DNA of 11,447 bases, from contig CAJUKT010000116.1 of the NCBI GenBank assembly GCA_910587255.1, positions 1 to 11,447 on the forward strand. The letters are read 5' to 3'. Source of the stretch: an uncultured Oscillospiraceae bacterium. GTDB lineage: Bacteria > Bacillota > Clostridia > Oscillospirales > Oscillospiraceae. A model generated the notes under the pieces. The model was not told the origin of the DNA. It was given only the letters and a program-made list of their open reading frames with translations, and did no database searches. The number at the start of each line of letters is the position of its first letter. The first letter of the stretch is position 1. Positions 7,361 through 11,447 of this stretch are shown here, piece by piece. The position numbers and the translations under genes were made by a program.

Positions 7361-7395
7361 CTCACCCGGAATCCAATTGCGGGGAGCTGACGCAT

Positions 7396-9246
7396 ATGAG
7401 ATTTTTTTGGGCGCTTAAAAGAATTGTATGCTTTGAGCTGCTGTGGAGGCTGGCCTTTCTCTGCCTGGTTAATCCGCTGTTCAGCGGATTATTCCACGCC
7501 TATGTATCAGCTGCGGGGCTCAGCCTCAACGGCGGCATTGTGTGGGCGTTTCTCCATCCCGTGGGCGCGGCGGTGTTTCTGCTGCTGTTTTTCGCCACGG
7601 CCTGGCTGGTGTTCTATGAGTACAGCGTTGTCATCCGCACCGCCGCCCTGTACCGCCAGGGGGAGAGCTTCACCCTGGGCCAGGCCATGAAGGCGGCGCT
7701 CTGGGACCTGCGGCTGCTGCGGGGATGGGGCCTGATCCCGGGGGCTGTGTACTTCGTTCTGCTGCTCCCGCTGGTGGGGGCTGTCTATGTGAGCGGAACC
7801 GCCCCCCGGGTCACTATCCCATGGTTCATTTTTGGCGAGCTGCAAAAGAGCTGGGCGGGAGTTGTGGGGGGCATCGCCATCCAGGCCGGATATTACTTGG
7901 CCCATCTGTTGCTGCTGTTCGTGCCGGTGGTGATGGTGCTGCGGCAGCGGCGGTTTGGACAGGCCGCCGGGGACAGCCTGCGGTGCTGGCGGCAGCTGGG
8001 TTGGCGGGAGCGCATGGCGGTGCTGGCCGTCTACGCCGGGTGGAACTGGGCGTACACGGAGCAGGCCCGGTACTGGCGGCGGAATGTGCTGACCGGCGAT
8101 GACTTCAACGGCGATTTTTTGAAGTATTTGTTATTCAACGAGGCATTCCAAAAAGATTTGCTCTGGTGGCTGCTGCTGGTTTTGCTCCAGGCTGCGGCCA
8201 TGGCCGGGGCGGTTTGGCTGCTGGCGTCTGTGCTGGCCAAAACGGGAGAGGCCCAGGCCACCCGCTGCCCCGCATGGGACGCGGACGGCGCAGCGGTGTG
8301 GGAGATCGTCTCCCGGCGCTGGGCCGCCTTTGCCGGGCGCTGGAGGGGACGTATGAAAAAGCTCCGCTGGCGGGCGGGAGCGGCGGCGGTGTGCCTCACC
8401 CTGATTGCCGGCCTCCTGCTGGGCATGGAGCACTCCCTGTTGGTCCATGCTCCCATCGTGCTGGCCCACCGCGGCGGAGCAGGCGGGATTGAAAACACCC
8501 GGCAGGCCGTTTTCTCAGCCATGGAACAGGGTACGGACTATGCGGAGATTGATGTACAGCTCACCAAAGACGGCGTGCCGGTGCTGTTCCACGACGGGAA
8601 CCTGTGGCGGATGGCAGGCCGCGCAGAGAGCGTAGGCGAGCTGACGTGGGCAGAGCTTCAGGAAATCCCTGTGTCCGACAAAAACCACCCGGGAGAGACG
8701 GGAAAGATCGCATCCCTGGAGGAAGTCCTGTCGGTGTTGGCCTGTCGGCCCGGCATGGGGCTGCTTATCGAACTCAAACCCGAGGCCGGCACCGGCGATG
8801 CCCTGGCCCAAGCAATCATCCAGCTGGTGGAGCGGTACGAATTTGGCCGCCGGGCTATGTTCATGTCGCTGGATTATCTCTGCCTTCTGCCCATCATGGA
8901 ACAGCATCCGGAATGGTGGGTGGGTTGTTGCGCCTATGGCGCGGCAGGAGATATTGATGATGTGGTGTGGCGCTATCAGGTGGACTTTCTGGCGGTGGAG
9001 GAGGCATTGGTGAGCTATCGTCTGGTGACCCGGGCCAGGGAAGTTAACCTGCCGCTGTACGTGTGGAGCGTGTATGACGCGGAAAAGATGGAGCAGTATC
9101 TGGAAATGGGAATCAGTGGAATCATCACCGATTTCCCGGAGGAGGCACTGGCTGTACGGCAAGCCTACAGAGACAGCCATCCCGGCGCGGAGTACATATG
9201 GCGGGAATTCGGGCTTCCCCGCAAAGAGGAGTGGGGCAGTTGGTGA
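7396..9246 (+). CDS. Membrane-anchored glycerophosphodiester phosphodiesterase
   Basis: A 616-residue two-part protein. Residues 1 to about 350 are a multi-pass membrane region with hydrophobic segments near 12-32, 48-76, 112-135, 155-182, 255-282 and 325-345. This resembles the membrane domain fused to some Gram-positive GDPD proteins. From about 350 comes a GDPD barrel: HRGGAGGIENT (from His358-Arg359), AEIDVQLTKDG (Glu384, Asp386), LFHDGNL (His399), LIELKPEAG (Glu459, Lys461) and, near the end, GIITDFPEEAL. GDPD enzymes split glycerophosphodiesters into glycerol 3-phosphate and an alcohol. Membrane-fused forms may act on lipid or teichoic-acid derived diesters at the cell surface. The ATG has GGGGAG 9 bases upstream. 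It has its own promoter and terminator and no evident link to the sugar-acid operon. Confidence 0.88.
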   Translation: MRFFWALKRIVCFELLWRLAFLCLVNPLFSGLFHAYVSAAGLSLNGGIVWAFLHPVGAAVFLLLFFATAWLVFYEYSVVIRTAALYRQGESFTLGQAMKAALWDLRLLRGWGLIPGAVYFVLLLPLVGAVYVSGTAPRVTIPWFIFGELQKSWAGVVGGIAIQAGYYLAHLLLLFVPVVMVLRQRRFGQAAGDSLRCWRQLGWRERMAVLAVYAGWNWAYTEQARYWRRNVLTGDDFNGDFLKYLLFNEAFQKDLLWWLLLVLLQAAAMAGAVWLLASVLAKTGEAQATRCPAWDADGAAVWEIVSRRWAAFAGRWRGRMKKLRWRAGAAAVCLTLIAGLLLGMEHSLLVHAPIVLAHRGGAGGIENTRQAVFSAMEQGTDYAEIDVQLTKDGVPVLFHDGNLWRMAGRAESVGELTWAELQEIPVSDKNHPGETGKIASLEEVLSVLACRPGMGLLIELKPEAGTGDALAQAIIQLVERYEFGRRAMFMSLDYLCLLPIMEQHPEWWVGCCAYGAAGDIDDVVWRYQVDFLAVEEALVSYRLVTRAREVNLPLYVWSVYDAEKMEQYLEMGISGIITDFPEEALAVRQAYRDSHPGAEYIWREFGLPRKEEWGSW

Positions 9247-9258
9247 GGCCTCCTGCCG

Positions 9259-9314
9259 GCTTCTCCGGCCCATCGGCTGGCCGCCGGGCCGGAGAAGCTG
9301 GGATGGACTTTTTC
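9259..9314 (+). terminator. Intrinsic terminator after the glycerophosphodiesterase gene
   Basis: A perfect 13-base stem, GCTTCTCCGGCCC (9259-9271) with GGGCCGGAGAAGC (9286-9298), has a 14-base loop and is followed about 10 bases later by TTTTT (9310-9314). The gap before the T run is longer than ideal. Confidence 0.65.
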
Positions 9315-9379
9315 GCGTTCTGTATATTTGTTTTACATTGCTTGCTTTATCGCGGCAGAAAGAATGCTGAAAATAGGGG

Positions 9380-9408
9380 TTGACAGAAACGGGAAATCGT
9401 GCTATTAT
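9380..9408 (+). promoter_or_regulatory. Promoter of the tRNA-Leu/tRNA-fMet operon
   Basis: A perfect TTGACA (9380-9385), a 17-base spacer and TATTAT (9403-9408) lie 16 bases before tRNA-Leu. This is a strong stable-RNA-type promoter. Confidence 0.8.
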
Positions 9409-9424
9409 AACTTAGCCTCGACAA

Positions 9425-9511
9425 GCCGGAGTGGCGGAATTGGCAGACGCCCGGGACTTAAAATCCCGTGGGAGTGATCCCGTGCCGGTTCGACCCCGGT
9501 CTCCGGCACCA
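9425..9511 (+). tRNA. tRNA-Leu, anticodon TAA, CCA encoded
   Basis: An 87-base gene with acceptor stem GCCGGAG/CTCCGGC and a class II long variable arm (GGGAGTGATCCC). The anticodon stem is CGGGA/TCCCG with loop CTTAAAA, which puts TAA at 9459-9461. A T loop TTCGACC and an encoded CCA are present. It reads UUA, and UUG by wobble. It is the first gene of a two-tRNA transcript. Confidence 0.95.
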
Positions 9512-9521
9512 AATAAAATAT

Positions 9522-9598
9522 CGCGGGGTGGAGCAGTCTGGTAGCTCATCGGGCTCATAACCCGAAGGTCGTCGGTTCAAATCCGGCCCCCGCAACCA
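9522..9598 (+). tRNA. Initiator tRNA-fMet, anticodon CAT, CCA encoded
   Basis: A 77-base gene. Two hallmarks show it is the initiator and not an elongator: a C1-A72 mismatch at the top of the acceptor stem (CGCGGGG with CCCCGCA), and three consecutive G-C pairs (GGG/CCC) in the anticodon stem flanking loop CTCATAA. The anticodon CAT is at 9556-9558. It follows tRNA-Leu by 10 bases. A terminator hairpin and then a recombinase gene follow, so its 3' half is a possible integration site. Confidence 0.95.
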
Positions 9599-9634
9599 AA
9601 GAAGCCCTGAAATCGCAAGATTTCAGGGCTTCTT
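9599..9634. terminator. Terminator hairpin of the tRNA operon (possibly bidirectional)
   Basis: A perfect 15-base stem, AAGAAGCCCTGAAAT (9599-9613) with ATTTCAGGGCTTCTT (9620-9634), has loop CGCAAG and begins 1 base after the tRNA-fMet CCA. On the plus strand a T/C-rich stretch follows. On the minus strand TTTGG follows. The inner 14 bases of each arm equal those of the terminator after the GntR gene. Confidence 0.75.
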
Positions 9635-9664
9635 CTCTGCTTTTGTCGGAAAATAATCTGGGTC

Positions 9665-9703
9665 AAAAAATGGGTCAGCGCTTTGACCCATGCGCTGACC
9701 CAT
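9665..9703 (-). terminator. Intrinsic terminator of the recombinase gene
   Basis: Read on the minus strand, an 11-base stem ATGGGTCAGCG/CGCTGACCCAT (9693-9703 and 9670-9680) with a 12-base loop is followed at once by TTTTTT (9670-9665). It starts 17 bases after the recombinase stop. A second inverted repeat, TGGGTCAAA/TTTGACCCA (9659-9667, 9682-9690), is interleaved with it. Confidence 0.7.
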
Positions 9704-9719
9704 ACGGGGAAACGATTCT

Positions 9720-10874
9720 TTAGTTCCCAACAGCATCGGAGAGGATATTTGCCATGGTATTCGCCGCTTGCCGCTGCGCCTGGGTGGTGACGTGGGCGTA
9801 GGTGTCCAGTGTAAACCCGGCGCTGTAGTGGCCCAGCATCCCGGAGACGGTCTTGATGTCCACACCATTTTGCAGGGCTACGGTTGCGAACGTATGTCTC
9901 ATATCGTGGAAGCGAATCTGGGGTAACCCTGCCCGCTTCAGCACCCGGTGGAGCATATGGAGTACGCTGTCCGGTGAGATGGGGCCGCCTGTGGGGGATG
10001 GGAACACGTATTCACTGTTGCTTTTTCTCTGCTGTTCTCTGAGGATCTCCACCGCATCCTGTCCGATGGACACGCTGCGGTAGGAGTTTTTCGTCTTGAG
10101 CGGGGCCTCCACCACCTCGCCGTCGATCCGGGCAATCTGGCGACGCACCTGGATCGTGCCGCCCTCCAGGTCGATATCCTTCCACTTGAGGCCCAGCAGT
10201 TCACCCCTGCGCAGGCCCGTGGCCAGTTCGATGTAGTACAGCTCGAATACGCCGCTCTCCTTGGCTTCGAGAAGGAAGGACGCTAACTGCTCGGTGGGAA
10301 GGGTTTTCATCTCCCGGTGTTCCAGCTTGGGCAGGGCGCACCCGCCTGTGGGGTTGGTGGTGATCAGCTTTTGGTCGATGGCGAAATCCATGGCGGAAGA
10401 TATCACTTGATTGATGTTCCGCACCGTTTTGGCGCTGAGACCCTTGGGCTGACTCTTGGACTCGATCCGCTCTACTCTGCCGCCGCTCAGCAGTTTTTTG
10501 TAGAGCTTTTGTAAATCCAGAGAGGACAATTTGCTCAGCGGGATTTTGCCGATGCTGGGCTTGATGTGGTTGTCGATGTAGCCGCGGTAGGTCTTGTGGG
10601 ACGAGGGGCGCACTTTGATTTTGGCGCAGTTCTCAAACCACACGTCCATCCACTGGCCCACGGTGTACTGCTCTGCCCGGATGGTATCCACTTTGGCGTT
10701 TTCCTCGATGGCCCGCTTCAGCTTCTCCTTGCACTCCTTCTGGGTTTTGGCCAAGACGTTTTTGTAGATGACTTTCCCAGTGTCCGGGTCGCGGCCTGCC
10801 GTGTAACGCCCCTCCCAGCGGCCATCGCTGCGCTTGCGGATGTTCCCTTCTCCGTTGGCTCTCCTTTTTGCCAT
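9720..10874 (-). CDS. Tyrosine recombinase (phage/ICE-type integrase)
   Basis: A 384-residue integrase that would insert and excise its element at an attachment site. The N-terminal part, about 8-60 (GEGNIRKRSDGRWEGRY...TGK), resembles an arm-type or AP2-like DNA-binding domain. A SAM-like core-binding domain spans about 68-170 and the catalytic domain about 185-370. The catalytic set is complete: Arg222 in TGLRRGELLGL, a likely Lys260 or Lys262, His323 and Arg326 in HDMRHTFAT, His349 in MLGHYS, and the nucleophile Tyr359 in LDTYAHV. The ATG has AGGAGG 9 bases upstream. The frame stays open 49 codons further, but without a ribosome site or similarity, so the shorter form is preferred. It has its own terminator. 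No excisionase gene is visible beside it. Confidence 0.93.
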   Translation of the reverse strand: MAKRRANGEGNIRKRSDGRWEGRYTAGRDPDTGKVIYKNVLAKTQKECKEKLKRAIEENAKVDTIRAEQYTVGQWMDVWFENCAKIKVRPSSHKTYRGYIDNHIKPSIGKIPLSKLSSLDLQKLYKKLLSGGRVERIESKSQPKGLSAKTVRNINQVISSAMDFAIDQKLITTNPTGGCALPKLEHREMKTLPTEQLASFLLEAKESGVFELYYIELATGLRRGELLGLKWKDIDLEGGTIQVRRQIARIDGEVVEAPLKTKNSYRSVSIGQDAVEILREQQRKSNSEYVFPSPTGGPISPDSVLHMLHRVLKRAGLPQIRFHDMRHTFATVALQNGVDIKTVSGMLGHYSAGFTLDTYAHVTTQAQRQAANTMANILSDAVGN

Positions 10875-10902
10875 TCGGAATCGCCTCCTTTCGCAACGAC
10901 GT

Positions 10903-10932
10903 ACCATACCACACCTTGCTGGGAATAGCCAA
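10903..10932 (-). promoter_or_regulatory. Possible promoter of the recombinase gene
   Basis: On the minus strand TTGGCT (10927-10932), an 18-base spacer and TATGGT (10903-10908) precede the recombinase ATG by about 29 bases. Match to consensus is moderate. Confidence 0.4.
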
Positions 10933-11007
10933 CCCCAATCGCCATTGTTATCAAAACAGACACATATTTTTTCGTCTGCGCTGATACCCCTTCTCTTTGG
11001 TAACACT

Positions 11008-11022
11008 GGTGCAATCTGCACC
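11008..11022. repeat. Palindrome GGTGCA-ATC-TGCACC upstream of the recombinase
   Basis: A perfect 6-base inverted repeat with a 3-base centre lies 134 bases before the recombinase ATG. The TGCAC core recurs in the direct repeats at 11030 and 11121. It is a candidate binding site for a recombinase, excisionase or repressor. Confidence 0.4.
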
Positions 11023-11447
11023 TCTCACAACTGCACTTTTTGACACAGATGGTTTTTGATCCGATGAGTGCCCGTCTTGTTTACTGCGGCGCAAATCCTG
11101 CGTGGCAGCCTTTCTTCTGTACTGCACTTTTTCTCCCCTTTAGGGGCAGGGGGTGCCGGGGCAGCGCCCCGGCGAGTGCGGACGGCGTATAGCCGGACGC
11201 GATGCTTGCCCCACCCAAAAGGGTGGGCTTCCACCCCATCGGAGCGTTTCTGCGTTGCCCTTACCCCGTTGCACCCTCGGCACTTTTCCGTGCACATCGC
11301 GCCTGTCCGCACTGCGGGCAGATGTGACCAAAATTTATCCCGCTCTTGCCCTTCGCCCTTCAATCCCCCCCTCTGGGCTGCCCTGGCCCCACGATTTACC
11401 GAAACCCGATGAGGCAAAACAGGGCGCTGTTAGGGCCAGAAAACGCC
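11022..11447. other. Stretch with no supported gene; GC-rich hairpins
   Basis: I see no reading frame here with family similarity or a ribosome site. The minus-strand frame at 11025-11417 is Arg/Gly/Pro-rich and looks like non-coding GC-rich DNA. The stretch holds three close hairpins: CCCC-TTTA-GGGG (11135-11146), GCCGGGGC-AGC-GCCCCGGC (11155-11173) and CCCACCC-AAAA-GGGTGGG (11210-11227). It could be a structured RNA, a decayed repeat or part of the element's control region. Confidence 0.5.
11030..11132. repeat. 12-base direct repeat ACTGCACTTTTT, two copies
   Basis: Identical copies lie at 11030-11041 and 11121-11132, 91 bases apart. A shorter related copy, GCACTTTT, is at 11280-11287. The position upstream of an integrase gene would suit arm-type integrase binding sites, but this is inference. 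Confidence 0.45.

Larger units (their letters stand above)
9599..11447. mobile_element. Probable left edge of an integrative element (prophage or ICE type)
   Basis: A tyrosine recombinase gene lies directly beside a tRNA gene and reads toward it, the usual arrangement at one end of tRNA-targeted integrative elements. The element would extend right, past the window. The left border is uncertain. It could lie within the tRNA-fMet 3' end or after the hairpin at 9634. No second copy of the tRNA end is in the window, so the attachment site is unproven, and no other element genes are visible. Confidence 0.45.

Noticed and set aside
8515..9273. A 252-codon minus-strand frame opposite the phosphodiesterase
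   Set aside because: It mirrors the GDPD catalytic domain, and the GDPD frame has all family motifs.
9599..9634. Two copies of the same hairpin (with 7269-7302) considered as ends of a mobile cassette containing the phosphodiesterase and tRNA genes
   Set aside because: Both sit exactly at transcript ends with T-rich tails. The loops differ, and no transposase or target duplication brackets the segment.
9623..9721. A minus-strand frame continuing past the recombinase stop, with a plausible-looking tail (ending in KAEKKP), as if the recombinase were frameshifted
   Set aside because: The recombinase frame is already full length with its catalytic Tyr and a normal end. The tail runs through two hairpins, so it is most likely chance.
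10875..11021. An N-terminal extension of the recombinase by 49 codons
   Set aside because: A perfect AGGAGG precedes the ATG at 10874. The extension runs through the likely promoter and has no similarity to integrases.
11025..11417. A 130-codon minus-strand frame upstream of the recombinase, considered as an excisionase or a small element gene
   Set aside because: The composition is Arg/Gly/Ala/Pro-rich, there is no helix-turn-helix or other motif and no ribosome site, and it spans several hairpins.
1..11447. CRISPR array, riboswitch or rRNA
   Set aside because: No regularly spaced repeats, conserved riboswitch leader or rRNA-like stretch was recognised by eye.

Overview
The window looks like chromosome of a GC-rich, Gram-positive anaerobe of the class Clostridia, probably near the Oscillospiraceae. 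That is inference from perfect AGGAGG ribosome sites before most genes, sigma-A-type promoters, tRNA genes with encoded CCA, an LplB/LplC-type sugar importer and gene content. No species can be named from this stretch alone.

Positions 1-6262 (minus strand) form one tightly packed sugar-acid or oligosaccharide operon. In transcription order it encodes a beta-propeller lactonase, a short-chain dehydrogenase (SDR), a mannonate-dehydratase-like enolase-superfamily enzyme, a GH28-like right-handed beta-helix protein, and two ABC sugar permeases (LplB-like, then LplC-like). The LplC-like gene is cut off after codon 212. An IS5-type insertion sequence, whose transposase starts at 98 and runs off the left edge, sits at the break. 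The permease pair is therefore probably inactive, or the allele is recently damaged. A divergent GntR/UTRA regulator (6504-7256, plus) faces the operon. Between them lie back-to-back promoters with nested palindromes, the natural place for its operators.

The SDR, lactonase and dehydratase together match the logic of a non-phosphorylative sugar oxidation route: aldose to lactone to aldonate to 2-keto-3-deoxy acid. The GH28-like protein has no signal peptide and would act on an imported oligosaccharide. The final aldolase or kinase and the solute-binding protein are not in the window. They may lie beyond the insertion sequence. An alternative is a hexuronate branch, with the SDR as a fructuronate reductase.

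Positions 7257-9300 hold the regulator's terminator, a clear promoter, and a membrane-anchored glycerophosphodiester phosphodiesterase (7396-9246) with its own terminator.

Positions 9380-9598 are a tRNA operon: tRNA-Leu(TAA), then initiator tRNA-fMet(CAT), with a consensus promoter and a hairpin whose arms are identical to those after the GntR gene. Immediately downstream a tyrosine recombinase (9720-10874, minus) reads toward the tRNA genes. This suggests the edge of an integrative element entering from the right. Its upstream region (10875-11447) carries TGCAC-type repeats and GC-rich hairpins but no gene I can support.
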